Shown one piece after another: positions 24,332 through 33,690 of a DNA stretch of 64,000 bases. Under the pieces are notes generated by a model that was not told the DNA's origin, did no database searches, and saw only the letters and a program-made list of their open reading frames with translations. The DNA lies in contig NZ_CP058350.1 of the NCBI RefSeq assembly GCF_005860795.2, forward strand, positions 3,378,501-3,442,500. Reading direction: 5' to 3'. This stretch comes from Peteryoungia desertarenae (GTDB taxonomy: Bacteria > Pseudomonadota > Alphaproteobacteria > Rhizobiales > Rhizobiaceae). The position numbers and the translations under genes are program-made. The first letter of the stretch is position 1, and each line of letters opens with the position of its first letter.

Positions 24332-26317
24332 ATGAAATTGCGAATACTCATTCCCCTCGGCATCATGTCTGTGTCGATGATCGCTGCAGGCGCCTTGGGA
24401 TTGTCTGCCTATCTGTCGGAACGGCAGATGCATGCCGGCATGGAAATCTTCAGCGCTGAAAAGGCACTGAATAGACAAGTCCTGCAGCTGGTCAGGCTGC
24501 AGAAAGGCATTGAGCTGGACATTGTCGGCACGCAGGAATCCTTGACCGACATTGCCGCAACCCAGGGCAAGGATGGCCTTGATGACGGGTTCACGCTCGC
24601 CGCAGAGTCAGTCAAGGCGCTCCGCGAGAAGGTTCAGGCGGTAAAGCAGCTTGCAACCGAACTGGGCGAGCCGGAAATTGCCACGCAGATTGCCAAGACG
24701 GAAGCCGAATTTCTGGCCTTCTATGACGCTGGCAAAGCGATGGCCGAGAAATACGTCGCCGGCGGGCCGGAAGCCGGCAATCCGATGATGGCCGGCTTCG
24801 ACGAGATCGCCGAGAAGCTTCAGTCCGAGAGCGATGCGACCGATGTCAAGGTCGACGCCATTGTCGAGGCTGCAGCGAACAAGGCCCAGGCCAACTTCCA
24901 AACCCTGGAGGACCAGGCTGAGACGTTGAGCCGCATCATGTCGGCCCTGGTCGTTCTCGGTCTGATCAGCGGTGCCATCTTGTCCTATGTTTTGAACCGC
25001 CAGGCGCTTGCGCCTCTGCGCGTCCTTGAGGGTTACATGGGTCATCTGGCTGGAGGCGATTATTCCAAGGATGTGCCCTATGTCACCCGCACCGACGAGA
25101 TTGGCGCCATTGCCAATTCTGTTTCGGTGTTTAGAGCCAATGCCATTGAGCGCAAGCAGAACCGCGAACAGCGCGAAGCCATGCGGGAGCAGGAAATTGC
25201 CCGTGAGCAGGCGATTGCGGCCGAGAAACTGGCCGAGGATGAGTACCGCCAAATGGTCATCAGCCGGCTGAACGAAGGCCTGACCCAGCTGGCAGCCGGG
25301 AATCTGGCCTTCAGGATCGCCGAACCCTTCAGGGACACCTACGAGAACCTGCGCGTCGGCTTCAACACCAGCCTCGATACCCTGGCCCGCTCCATGGGCG
25401 AAATCGTGTCCTCGACCGCCATGGTTCGCAACAGCGCCGCTGAAATGGCGAATGCGACTGAAAATCTCTCGAAGCGCACCGAACAGCAGGCTGCGACGAT
25501 CGAGCAGACGGCAGCGGCGCTTGATCAGGTGACGTCAACGGTCAAGAATTCGACCGAGCGGGCAAACGAAGCCAGCTCGATGATGAACGCCACACGCGGC
25601 GGGGCCGAGCAATCCGCCATCGTTGTCAAGGACGCCATCGCTGCCATGGACGAGATTGCCAACTCGTCGAACCAGATTGGTCAGATCATCAATGTCATCG
25701 ACGAAATCGCCTTCCAGACCAACCTTCTGGCACTGAACGCCGGTGTCGAGGCGGCGCGTGCCGGAGAAGCCGGCAAGGGCTTTGCCGTTGTCGCGCAGGA
25801 GGTACGGGAGCTTGCTCAGCGATCGGCGACTGCGGCAAAGGAAATCAAGACGCTGGTGACGACATCGTCATCGCAGGTCTCCAATGGCGTGGCGCTGGTG
25901 AACCAGACGGGCAAGGCCTTGATGGAGATCGAGGCTCAAATCCTCAAGGTCACGGATCTGATCGGCGAAATCGTCACGGCCTCCCGGGAACAGTCGACGG
26001 CGATTTCCGAAATCAACAGCTCGGTCAACCATATGGACCGGGTCACGCAGGAAAACGCCGCCATGGCCGAACTAACGACGACCGCCTGCCGAGCCCTCAA
26101 CGACGAGGCTCACACACTGGACGGTATTGTCTTGCGCTTTGATCTGGGCAATCGGTCAAATGCGGGGCAAACCGCAACATCTTCAAGGGAGAGCAGCCAA
26201 ACCCACAAAAGCCCGGCCCAGTCAGCGGTGAAACGCCTCGGCACCAAGATTGCCACGGCCTTTGCAAGCAGGGGCAATACGGCAATGGATGTTTCGAAAG
26301 ACTGGCAGGACTTTTAA
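24332..26317 (+). CDS. Methyl-accepting chemotaxis protein
   Basis: A 661-residue chemoreceptor. A transmembrane helix near residues 5-25, a periplasmic helical ligand domain of about 170 residues, a second helix (ALVVLGLISGAILSYVL), then a HAMP (LAPLRVLEGYMGHLAGGDY) and a further HAMP-like linker. The signalling tip IAFQTNLLALNAGVEAARAG and flanking methylation helices are canonical. The C-terminus ends DWQDF, matching the xWxxF pentapeptide that docks CheR/CheB. ATG 24332 (MKLRILIPLG) is preferred to the TTG at 24308. The ligand is unknown. Confidence 0.92.
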   Translation: MKLRILIPLGIMSVSMIAAGALGLSAYLSERQMHAGMEIFSAEKALNRQVLQLVRLQKGIELDIVGTQESLTDIAATQGKDGLDDGFTLAAESVKALREKVQAVKQLATELGEPEIATQIAKTEAEFLAFYDAGKAMAEKYVAGGPEAGNPMMAGFDEIAEKLQSESDATDVKVDAIVEAAANKAQANFQTLEDQAETLSRIMSALVVLGLISGAILSYVLNRQALAPLRVLEGYMGHLAGGDYSKDVPYVTRTDEIGAIANSVSVFRANAIERKQNREQREAMREQEIAREQAIAAEKLAEDEYRQMVISRLNEGLTQLAAGNLAFRIAEPFRDTYENLRVGFNTSLDTLARSMGEIVSSTAMVRNSAAEMANATENLSKRTEQQAATIEQTAAALDQVTSTVKNSTERANEASSMMNATRGGAEQSAIVVKDAIAAMDEIANSSNQIGQIINVIDEIAFQTNLLALNAGVEAARAGEAGKGFAVVAQEVRELAQRSATAAKEIKTLVTTSSSQVSNGVALVNQTGKALMEIEAQILKVTDLIGEIVTASREQSTAISEINSSVNHMDRVTQENAAMAELTTTACRALNDEAHTLDGIVLRFDLGNRSNAGQTATSSRESSQTHKSPAQSAVKRLGTKIATAFASRGNTAMDVSKDWQDF

Positions 26318-26401
26318 AGCATGGAAGCAAATGGACCAGGTTTCGTGTCTATCGATGGAAATCTGGTCCACCCCTTTATGAACATAGGATGCCGGTGGTG
26401 C

Positions 26402-27862
26402 TTACGTCCCGCAGAAGGTCCGGGTAACCCGCTCCTCCGGTGCCGGCGGGATGGCGAGATCTGCCTGAGCCGGTTCTTCATCATAGGGCTTGGCAAGCGC
26501 ATCCACGAGCCTGTGGAAGAAGGAAAAGTCGCCATAGAGGGCAGCCTGAATGGCTTCCTCGATCCTGTGATTGCGCGGGATAAGATAAGGGTTCACCGCC
26601 TCCATCGCCCTCTGGACTGCGTCCTGTGGCCGTCCGTCATCAATCCGGGCACGCCAGCGCGTCAGCCAGTCGGAAAGACCGAGCGGTGTCTTGAACTGGT
26701 CGAGCAGTGTCTCGACGGCAGCACCACCCGCCACCTTGGATAGCGCCCGGAAGACCAGCGTAAAATCGGCCTCACCCTGATGCATGAGTTCGAGGAAATC
26801 CGTCACCATCAGACGGTCGTCTTCGCCCTCCCCCGTCAGCCCGAGCTTCTGGCGGAAAGCATGAAGCCAGGCCGACTGGAACAGGTCGCCAAACTCCGAC
26901 AGAGCCGAATTGGCAGCCTCGACCGCCTTGTCCTCATCCTCATCCAGCAGCGGCAGCAGGCATTCGGCAAGCCGGGCGATGTTCCATTGGGCAATACCCG
27001 GCTGGTTCGCGTAGGCATAGCGCCCATGCTGATCGATCGACGAAAACACCTTGCGCGGATCATACTCATCCAGAAAGGCGCAGGGGCCGAAATCGATCGT
27101 CTCGCCGGAAATCGCCATGTTGTCGGTGTTCATCACTCCATGGATAAAGCCGATGGACAGCCAGCGGGCGATGAGGGAGGCCTGCCGACCGGCGATGGCA
27201 CGCAGCAGCGCGACATAGGGGTTGTCGGCCTGTCGAACCTCCGGATAATGGCGGGAAATGACATGGTCAGCCAAGGTCTTGATGCCTTCCGTATCGCCAC
27301 GTGCGGCAAAATACTGGAAGGTCCCCACCCGGATATGGCTCGCCGCAACGCGGGTAAAGACAGCGCCCGGCAGGGCAATCTCGCGGATCACCTGCTCGCC
27401 GGTGGCGACCGCAGCCAGTGCCCGCGTGGCAGGAATACCAAGCGCATGAAAGGCTTCAGACACGATGTATTCCCGAAGGACTGGACCAAGAGCAGCCAGG
27501 CCGTCACCACTGCGCGAGAAGGCCGTGCGCCCCGACCCCTTGAACTGGATATCCCGTCGCGCACCCGAACGGTCGATGACCTCGCCCAGCAAAAGCGCGC
27601 GCCCATCGCCCAACTGGGGGTTGAAATGGCCGAACTGGTGGCCGGAATAGGCCTGGGCGATAGGTTCGGCCCCGACAGGCAGGATCTGGCCGGAAAAGAC
27701 CTGGGCAAGTCGTGTATCGTCGGCGTGATCTAGTGAAATACCAAGCTCGGCGGCCAGTGGGCGGTTGACGCGGATCAGCTGCGGCGCACGGGCAGTGGCA
27801 GGCTTGGCCATCCGATAGAACCGCTCCGGCAATCGTGCATAACTGTTGTCGAATGCAAACAA
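26402..27862 (-). CDS. selO: SelO-family protein adenylyltransferase (YdiU)
   Basis: A 486-residue pseudokinase-fold enzyme that transfers AMP from ATP to Ser/Thr/Tyr of proteins, linked to redox control. AYSGHQFGHFNPQLGDGRA near residue 70, FKGSGRTAFSRSGDG (nucleotide loop), FIHGVMNTDNM and DFGPCAFLD (catalytic and metal residues) are family signatures. The C-terminus is TFCGT, so a cysteine takes the place of the selenocysteine found in eukaryotic SelO. It is convergent with the upstream chemoreceptor. Confidence 0.92.
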   Translation of the reverse strand: MFAFDNSYARLPERFYRMAKPATARAPQLIRVNRPLAAELGISLDHADDTRLAQVFSGQILPVGAEPIAQAYSGHQFGHFNPQLGDGRALLLGEVIDRSGARRDIQFKGSGRTAFSRSGDGLAALGPVLREYIVSEAFHALGIPATRALAAVATGEQVIREIALPGAVFTRVAASHIRVGTFQYFAARGDTEGIKTLADHVISRHYPEVRQADNPYVALLRAIAGRQASLIARWLSIGFIHGVMNTDNMAISGETIDFGPCAFLDEYDPRKVFSSIDQHGRYAYANQPGIAQWNIARLAECLLPLLDEDEDKAVEAANSALSEFGDLFQSAWLHAFRQKLGLTGEGEDDRLMVTDFLELMHQGEADFTLVFRALSKVAGGAAVETLLDQFKTPLGLSDWLTRWRARIDDGRPQDAVQRAMEAVNPYLIPRNHRIEEAIQAALYGDFSFFHRLVDALAKPYDEEPAQADLAIPPAPEERVTRTFCGT

Positions 27863-28190
27863 GAATGGTCTCCCTGATCATTGGGCGAAATTGCGGCATG
27901 CTGGCGTCCGCGCGCTGGACGACACCTTTCAGGCAACCATATGGGGCGCGAGGCCCGTGGCGCAAACAAGTTCGCCTTTGAAGGCCACGGATTTATCTTT
28001 CGGGTTCCATCCGCCTGTCATAAACTGACACGTGTCAACAAGATCATGCGTCAAGAGACCAAAACTGTCCGCATTCGAGCAAGCGACTTGTGTCGTCAAA
28101 CGCACCTGCGCTATGGCCCTTGCGGACCTTGAGGGTCTGCGGTGAATTGCAGGGCCAACCAGTCTGCAAGGGGACAAGGGGGAAAAGCTC
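27863..28190. other. Gene-free divergent region
   Basis: About 330 bp between selO and the lipoprotein gene. Nothing beyond a strong AAGGGGG ribosome-binding site before 28191 was recognised. Confidence 0.4.
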
Positions 28191-28697
28191 ATGAACGGTA
28201 AACTCATTCATCTGGCTTTGGTTGCCATGGTGCTCAGCGCCTGCACGACCACAGAAGAGGCGCAGCAGGTCATTCAATCGCGCTGGATCGGCCAGCCAGT
28301 GGAGGCCTTCTTCATCCGTCACGGGCCACCGGTTTCCGAATTTGCCATGCAGAGCGGCAATGTCATCTATACCTGGCGCGGTGGCGACACGACCCGCTAC
28401 ATCGCCCCGACCTATACCAGCGCACAGCCGGCCCAGGCGACGGTGCGAACCGAAACCCGCGAAACACAGCCGGGTGTGACAGTGACCGAAACCCGCGTTG
28501 TTGGCGTGACGCCGGGCAGACCGGCCCAGATGATCTCACCGCCGCGTTATGAAGATCTGTTCTGCGAATTGCAGATCACCGTCGACACGACCCAGATCAT
28601 CCGCAATATCCGCGCCTCGAACGACACGGATGGCGAAGGCTTGAGCCTTTCACGCTGTGCCGAAGTGCTGGATGCGCATCCAGACAAACGTCGCTGA
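28191..28697 (+). CDS. Small predicted lipoprotein
   Basis: A 168-residue secreted protein. The first 18 residues are a lipoprotein signal with lipobox LSAC, the Cys at about residue 18, followed by TTTEEAQQ. Then come WRGGDTTRYIAP, a Thr/Arg-rich stretch and a C-terminal part with two cysteines (FCEL and SRCAEV). AAGGGGG stands 8-9 nt before ATG 28191. Anchoring in the outer membrane is likely because no Asp follows the Cys. Function is unknown. A terminator lies 30 bp downstream. Confidence 0.75.
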   Translation: MNGKLIHLALVAMVLSACTTTEEAQQVIQSRWIGQPVEAFFIRHGPPVSEFAMQSGNVIYTWRGGDTTRYIAPTYTSAQPAQATVRTETRETQPGVTVTETRVVGVTPGRPAQMISPPRYEDLFCELQITVDTTQIIRNIRASNDTDGEGLSLSRCAEVLDAHPDKRR

Positions 28698-28725
28698 AAG
28701 GCGACATCGGTAGCCATGTCACGAC

Positions 28726-28749
28726 AAAGGCGGCAGAACCGCCGCCTTT
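28726..28749 (+). terminator. Rho-independent terminator after the lipoprotein gene
   Basis: AAAGGCGGC (28726-28734) pairs with GCCGCCTTT (28741-28749), followed by GCTTTATC. The stem is symmetrical enough to end the minus-strand gene at 28774 only if that transcript reads through, so the plus strand is the likely user. Confidence 0.7.
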
Positions 28750-28773
28750 GCTTTATCATGGGTTCTCTGGCCC

Positions 28774-30060
28774 TCAGCTGCCGCCAAGGGTGATCCGGCG
28801 TTCGTCGTCCAGAGGCCGGTACTGCTCCAGCGGGAAGTTGGCGAGGCCTTCGATGCGCTGCTCGCTGACATTCGGTGCCAGCAGTGTCTCTTCATTGGAC
28901 ACATAAAGCGACGAAAGCGGAATGGCCGCGCGGTCCTCACCGAGACCGAAGAAGCCGCCGGATGTGACGACCGCATGCAGACGGCCATTCACGCTCACAA
29001 CCTCCTCGATGTCACCAAGATCGTTACCGTTAGCGCCAACGATGTCGTAGTCCTTGATTTCGCTGACGGTCAGCGGAACGTCACGGGTCGAGCGGGCACC
29101 GATGGCCATGTCCTCCCCTTCCCGCGCCTGACGACCGGACGCCGTCGATGCGGTGCTCTGGCGATCGATCTGCTCCTCGCGGTTGGCGGATGCCTGCTGG
29201 TTCTGGTCCTCAAAGCGGACCTCAGGACCACCTTCGGGACGGTTGACGCGAACCTGCGCCTCTTCGCTCTCATAGCGAACGCGCGGCTGCTGATCGCTTT
29301 CCTGGAAGCGGACCATCGGCTCGCCGGAGCGCTGGACCTGGACATTGGCCTGTTCATCACCTTCGCTGACGCGAACCTGCGGCTGGGCCTCGCTGATGCG
29401 GACATCCGGCTCGCCCTGCTGAACCTGAACCTGCGGTCGAGCCTGGCTCACATTCACGTTCGGCTGCGGCATGCGCACCGTGATCTGCGGCTGCGGAATA
29501 TCGACCGTCACGACAGGGGCCGGCTGGCGGACGATGATTTCCGGCTGCGGCTGGCTGACGGCAACTTCCGGGCTCGGCTGGCGAACCGTTACATCCGGTT
29601 CCGGCACGTCAACCCGGATCGAAGCCTCACCCTCCTGCACAGCAACATCAGCGTTTAGATTCTGGGCGTTCTGCTGACCCTGTCGGTTGCCACGACGCTC
29701 CATTGTCGCCAACTGCTGGTCTACGCGGTCAAGAGCCTGTTCCGCCTCTTCGGCATTGCGCTGCGACAGGGCCTGAGAAGCTTCCTGCAGAGGCTGGCGG
29801 ATCCGATTGAGATTGGCTTCAGGCTGGTTCTGCGCCTGCTCCGTCAACTGGCGACGAGCCTCCTGCACGGCCTGACGAGCCGCCTGCAAGTCGTTCTGAT
29901 CAAGAGCGCGCAAGGCCTGACGGATATGCTCCTGAACCGGCGACATCTGGGCCTGGCCCTGAGTCTGGGTAGCAGCTACGGTGTCCTGCTGCTGGGCAAA
30001 TGTGGTGGCCGGCGCAAGCGCGGTCCCGGCCAGAAGGGCGGTAACATAGATCATTTTCAT
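28774..30060 (-). CDS. Secreted repeat protein with PRC-barrel domain
   Basis: A 428-residue protein with a signal peptide (about residues 1-22, cut after TTFAQ). Residues 30-130 are Gln/Ala-rich helices. Residues 145-245 hold a string of 10-12-residue repeats of the form V-x-V-x-Q-P-x-P-x-V (for example PQPEIIVRQPAPVVTVDIPQ), likely extended beta or beta-helix structure. The C-terminal 100 residues are a PRC-barrel (DYDIVGANGNDLGDIEEVVS). AGAGAGG precedes the ATG. It lies at the end of the CsgG-like locus on the same strand, 500 bp away. Role unknown; a cell-envelope adaptor is possible. Confidence 0.7.
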   Translation of the reverse strand: MKMIYVTALLAGTALAPATTFAQQQDTVAATQTQGQAQMSPVQEHIRQALRALDQNDLQAARQAVQEARRQLTEQAQNQPEANLNRIRQPLQEASQALSQRNAEEAEQALDRVDQQLATMERRGNRQGQQNAQNLNADVAVQEGEASIRVDVPEPDVTVRQPSPEVAVSQPQPEIIVRQPAPVVTVDIPQPQITVRMPQPNVNVSQARPQVQVQQGEPDVRISEAQPQVRVSEGDEQANVQVQRSGEPMVRFQESDQQPRVRYESEEAQVRVNRPEGGPEVRFEDQNQQASANREEQIDRQSTASTASGRQAREGEDMAIGARSTRDVPLTVSEIKDYDIVGANGNDLGDIEEVVSVNGRLHAVVTSGGFFGLGEDRAAIPLSSLYVSNEETLLAPNVSEQRIEGLANFPLEQYRPLDDERRITLGGS

Positions 30061-30562
30061 GATGGTGACCTCTCTTTCAAAGGTTGTAACTCAGGAAAAC
30101 CTGAAAAAACGAAATGCCTGTCGTCGCGGAACGATCTCCTGCGCCGTCGGCACATGAGTTCAAATCCACGATGCCGCTTTGGGTTCCGAAAAAACCGACC
30201 AGTGGAGGAATATTATGATTTATCTTCAATGACTTCTTCATCATCTTGAAGAGCGCAACAAAAGAAACACGGGGGCGCAAAGGACAGGTACAGGCAACTC
30301 TTTTGGCAGAAAGAGTGCCATCAAGGCGCTGGGCGACCAGACGGCAGAAACAACTAGAGCGTTTAATCCGGGATGACCATTGATGCGATCAATCATCGAT
30401 GTGCGGGAGCACCCTCAGAAAGACCGGCACAACAGCCTGCGGGGGGATTAATCCGTCCCGCAAAGACAACAGGAACGACAAAGCGGCGGAAACAAAACCG
30501 GGATTTGCAACCCAGATGCCGGCCATCCCTGCGCAAGAGGTTAACCGGCAAGCCAGACAAGC
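30061..30562. other. Gene-free region between repeat protein and csgG-like gene
   Basis: About 500 bp. It holds the leader of the PRC-barrel gene and the 3' end of the CsgG-like gene. An open frame at 30077-30280 on the minus strand has neither codon bias nor family similarity. No clear terminator was found. Confidence 0.4.
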
Positions 30563-31444
30563 TTAACCGGTTGGCGCTTCGGCGGTTTCCGCACGATCAT
30601 CCTGTGAAGCCTGAGGCAGGAAGCGGTCGCAGGCCCCATTGTGCCCGCTCAGATCCTTGACGATGTCATAGGTAGCATCGGCCAGGACCCAGCGGATTGC
30701 CGCTTGTAGACCTTCCTGCGATTTGTCACCGATCTTGATATCGAAGAGTTCGTCCGAGAAGAAGCGGAAAACCGAAGCAAAAACCTCACGACCCACCGCC
30801 TGCTTGGAATAGGACTTGGCGGCGATAATCTGAGTGGTCTTGGTATCGGTGACACGAATATCGACGGCCGCTGTCACTGCAAAACGCCGTACCCCGAGGC
30901 CACCACCGCCAACGGTTGCTTCAATGCCGCCGGAATAGCTGTTGAAGTCAAGCTGCGTGATCGCACCATCGATGACATAGTCCGAACCGCGCAACGTTCC
31001 CTTGACCAGCGGACGAAACGGAAGGCTCTCGTCACCAATCACGACATTGCCGCCATCACCCAGGATCTGCTCCCGGGCGCGCGCAATTTCCCACTCGGGA
31101 ACAGCGGTATTGGTGCGGTTGACCTGCTTGACGCCAGCCTTCTGCAGCAGTGATACCATCATGCCGGCACTGTCACGCGGCAGGAAATTGCCCGCCTCGT
31201 CCGAGGAATAGCGCCCGGTCTGGTCCGTGATCACATGGACCGCATACATCTTGCTGCTGCGTTTCACTTCCGGGGATTGAGCCAGGCATTCCAGCGCCTT
31301 GTCGACAGGCGTCCGCGCCGCAATTGGAACAGGCCCCAGAAATGGTTCCTTTGGCGGTTTTTCCGCAACCTGCGACTGGCATCCGGCGAGAAAAAGAACG
31401 GGGAGCAAGGCGAGGCCGCCGAGTTTTGGGAAAGTCATCAGCAT
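30563..31444 (-). CDS. CsgG-family outer-membrane secretion lipoprotein
   Basis: A 293-residue lipoprotein: signal with lipobox FLAGC, Cys near residue 22. The CsgG fold follows with VVIGDESLPFRPLVKGTLRG and DYVIDGAITQLDFNSYSGG, then VDIRVTDTKTTQIIAAKSY, the strands of the nonameric pore, and VASVFRFFSDELFDIKIG. CsgG secretes curli subunits; HfaB of Caulobacter is a relative that exports holdfast-anchor proteins. The ATG has GAGG 5 nt upstream and begins 5 bp after the preceding curlin-like gene, so they share an mRNA. The C-terminus carries an extra charged tail. Confidence 0.85.
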   Translation of the reverse strand: MLMTFPKLGGLALLPVLFLAGCQSQVAEKPPKEPFLGPVPIAARTPVDKALECLAQSPEVKRSSKMYAVHVITDQTGRYSSDEAGNFLPRDSAGMMVSLLQKAGVKQVNRTNTAVPEWEIARAREQILGDGGNVVIGDESLPFRPLVKGTLRGSDYVIDGAITQLDFNSYSGGIEATVGGGGLGVRRFAVTAAVDIRVTDTKTTQIIAAKSYSKQAVGREVFASVFRFFSDELFDIKIGDKSQEGLQAAIRWVLADATYDIVKDLSGHNGACDRFLPQASQDDRAETAEAPTG

Positions 31445-31449
31445 GGACC

Positions 31450-31782
31450 TCAGTTATTGTTCAGTACGGACGAGTCATTGCTTTCCAGAATCGTCTGGGC
31501 ACCGGAATTCGTCTGGCTCGTGGTGATCGTATTATTGCCTGAGCCACTGATGATGATGCTCGTTGAGTTGCCGGTCTGCTGGGTACCGAGGCCCGCTGCC
31601 GAGCCAACGCCAAGACCGCTTTTCTGCTCAAGCCGGGTCCGCTCGAGGTTCAACAGAACCTGCCGTTCATTGGCGGACCGGAATTGAAACGGTCGGTCCT
31701 CGCCAATGCCGTTGGCCGAAGCAGAGCCCCCGAGCAATGCCAATAGCGCCGCCAAGGCACCTCTTGTGAAGAAACCGCTCAT
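31450..31782 (-). CDS. Small secreted curlin-like protein
   Basis: A 110-residue protein with signal peptide (MSGFFTRGALAALLALLGG, cut near SASANG). The second half is extraordinarily rich in Ser, Thr, Asn, Gln and Gly: QQTGNSTSIIISGSGN, then TSQTNSGAQTILESN, the style of curlin and HfaA-type amyloid subunits. The start at 31782 has AGAGG 6-7 nt upstream; the frame could reach 31848. It directly precedes the CsgG-like gene. A surface fibre or nucleator subunit is a reasonable guess, not shown. Confidence 0.65.
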   Translation of the reverse strand: MSGFFTRGALAALLALLGGSASANGIGEDRPFQFRSANERQVLLNLERTRLEQKSGLGVGSAAGLGTQQTGNSTSIIISGSGNNTITTSQTNSGAQTILESNDSSVLNNN

Positions 31783-32048
31783 AGCAACCTCTAATAGATT
31801 GAGCCAAAATGCTTGTCGCTCGCGCGACGTCTGGCGGGACCATAGCACCGAAGACCAAAAGCCTCAGCGAAGAAACTCGGAATCCCGAACTAATTTCCAC
31901 TCATGGATGCATCAAAGTTGCACAAACGCAACAACTTGAGTACATCCTTCAATACATGGCTTCAAAACTGGACAATGCTGAATTTTCAGTCAAAATACTC
32001 TTGAGAGACCTGAATTGAAACATGATCGAAATCTGCGGAGAGCTTGAC

Positions 32049-32480
32049 GTGCGCACCATGATATCGCTACCCCTTTTATTCGTTATGGTTGCATTATCCG
32101 GCGCAGCTGCAAAGGGTCAGGATCAGGTTCCTGTCGAAGGACTGGTGCGATCAATGGTAGAGTTGAAGCGTGTCAGCGACACCTGCGAATCTTTCGTTCA
32201 GGGGTCGCCGAAAAGTCAGCTGTCAGAGATCGACGCCTACTTCGCCATGCTCAATCAGCCGATCCCGGAACCCGTCGATGAAGAGACAAAATCTGCAATC
32301 GCTAAACTGATCAAACAGCATGCCGCCTATCTCTGCTCACAGAAACTGAACCGGGCGCAACGGGATTACTACATGGCGGCAGCCGCCTATATGGAAAAGA
32401 AGCCGGAACAGTGGCCAGCAGCCCCGATGGTGCAATTTCCCCAGTGGTGCCAGGAGGCGGACTGCGGGGATTACAGGTAA
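32049..32480 (+). CDS. Hypothetical secreted protein in the curli-like locus
   Basis: A 143-residue protein with a signal sequence (MISLPLLFVMVALSGAAA). The mature part has Cys in DTCESF, YLCSQ, WCQEADCG, so likely one or two disulfides, and the helix QHAAYLCSQKLNRAQRDYYMAAAAYM. I chose GTG at 32049 because GGAG lies 8 nt before it; an upstream ATG at 32022 would give a longer form with no such site. It faces the other genes of the locus, being convergent with the 33599 gene. Family not recognised. Confidence 0.6.
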   Translation: MRTMISLPLLFVMVALSGAAAKGQDQVPVEGLVRSMVELKRVSDTCESFVQGSPKSQLSEIDAYFAMLNQPIPEPVDEETKSAIAKLIKQHAAYLCSQKLNRAQRDYYMAAAAYMEKKPEQWPAAPMVQFPQWCQEADCGDYR

Positions 32481-32534
32481 AACGACGGGAGTTTTCACGG
32501 AACGACCGGACAGATGGGGCGGCTGAATGCCGTG

Positions 32535-33599
32535 TTAACGCTCGATCGTCAGGGCATTGCCGGACTGGGTCGTCCCCGTGTCTGAGCCCGAGACCTTCTG
32601 TTCAAAATCCGCAGTCTGCATGATATCAGAGGCCTGGTCAGAACCACCCATCGATGTCGGTTTTAGAACAATAAGATTGACGAAATTCGCGGAATTCTGC
32701 GAGATCCGCGGTTCGGTGATCTTGCGCGTCAGCCCGTTCAGGGTCTGATACTGCACGGCATTCTCAACGACCTGACGACCGGTCGACGTCTGGCGCAACT
32801 GACCGATGCTTTCCGCCTCGATATAGTTGGCGATGTTCAAACCTGACTGGGTGATGGAGCCGTAGCTGGCACCTTCCTCAAGGGTGATGACATTCGAGAC
32901 GATCTGGTCGCCGGAGAAATCGCGCACGACTTCACCGATCGTTCCGGCAACGATGATATTGCCGAGATTGGTACCATTCTGGATGATCGCGCCACTTCCA
33001 CCGGCTTTTCTGACCATCATATGGTTGTCGACCATCTGGCTCGCCTTTTCCGAAATGTTCTGGGAACTGATGGCAACCGACTCGCGGGAATAGATCACGT
33101 TGATCGTATTGATACCCGACTGGCGGATATCCGAGGGAAGTCCGGCAATATCCAGCGTGTTGCTTGCGTGCTGAAGAGCACCATTGGCAAAGGTCTGATC
33201 AACATTGCCGATCTGCCCGCCAACAATCGCACCCGAGATATTGGCTGCGCGCTGGTCAATTTTTTGTAAGGCACCCATCGTGTTGAGCACGATCTCGTTC
33301 AGGGAGCGTTGCTGACCGTCGAAATACTGTGACGCACTATCGATCGCCTGCTCGCCCAGATCCACCACATTCACGGCGTTGCCGGCAGTCTGGCGAAGGG
33401 TAAGTACCTCGCTGTTATTGCCGAGGGTGAAGTCCTGTTCTGCGACTTGAGAACCGAGCGCCCTTTGGAAAATCTGTTTTGGCAGGATCTGCTGGGACGG
33501 GATCACCTGCAGATGGGCGGATTCAGCAGCAGCCTGCGCCGGCAACAAGGCCAGAAGCACCATCGGCACGAAGAACGGAAAACGCCTTGACATGCACAT
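32535..33599 (-). CDS. Secreted Q-x3-N-x2-N repeat protein, adhesin/curlin-like
   Basis: A 354-residue protein with a signal peptide (cut near residue 25, AQAAAES). Five copies of Gln-x3-Asn-x2-Asn occur at residues 70, 160, 207, 251 and 301 (QTAGNAVNVV, QSGINTINVI, QNGTNLGNII, QSGLNIANYI, QNSANFVNLI), with a weaker one at 143 and a partial one at 345. This is curlin-like spacing, suggesting stacked beta-strands. Caulobacter HfaD is a possible analogue. It lies 91 bp downstream of the 34341 gene. Surface display through the CsgG-like pore is inferred from context. Confidence 0.65.
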   Translation of the reverse strand: MCMSRRFPFFVPMVLLALLPAQAAAESAHLQVIPSQQILPKQIFQRALGSQVAEQDFTLGNNSEVLTLRQTAGNAVNVVDLGEQAIDSASQYFDGQQRSLNEIVLNTMGALQKIDQRAANISGAIVGGQIGNVDQTFANGALQHASNTLDIAGLPSDIRQSGINTINVIYSRESVAISSQNISEKASQMVDNHMMVRKAGGSGAIIQNGTNLGNIIVAGTIGEVVRDFSGDQIVSNVITLEEGASYGSITQSGLNIANYIEAESIGQLRQTSTGRQVVENAVQYQTLNGLTRKITEPRISQNSANFVNLIVLKPTSMGGSDQASDIMQTADFEQKVSGSDTGTTQSGNALTIER

Positions 33600-33690
33600 C
33601 TTACAAATCCCGGATCATGATGAACCGGACCCCAGTTCACGCGAGAAGCGAGGGATCAGGCCAAGGACTGGCCTGATCCCTCCTGTCAGA

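Noticed and set aside
30077..30280. 67-codon minus-strand frame
   Set aside because: No codon bias and no recognisable motif; it lies in the leader of the PRC-barrel gene.
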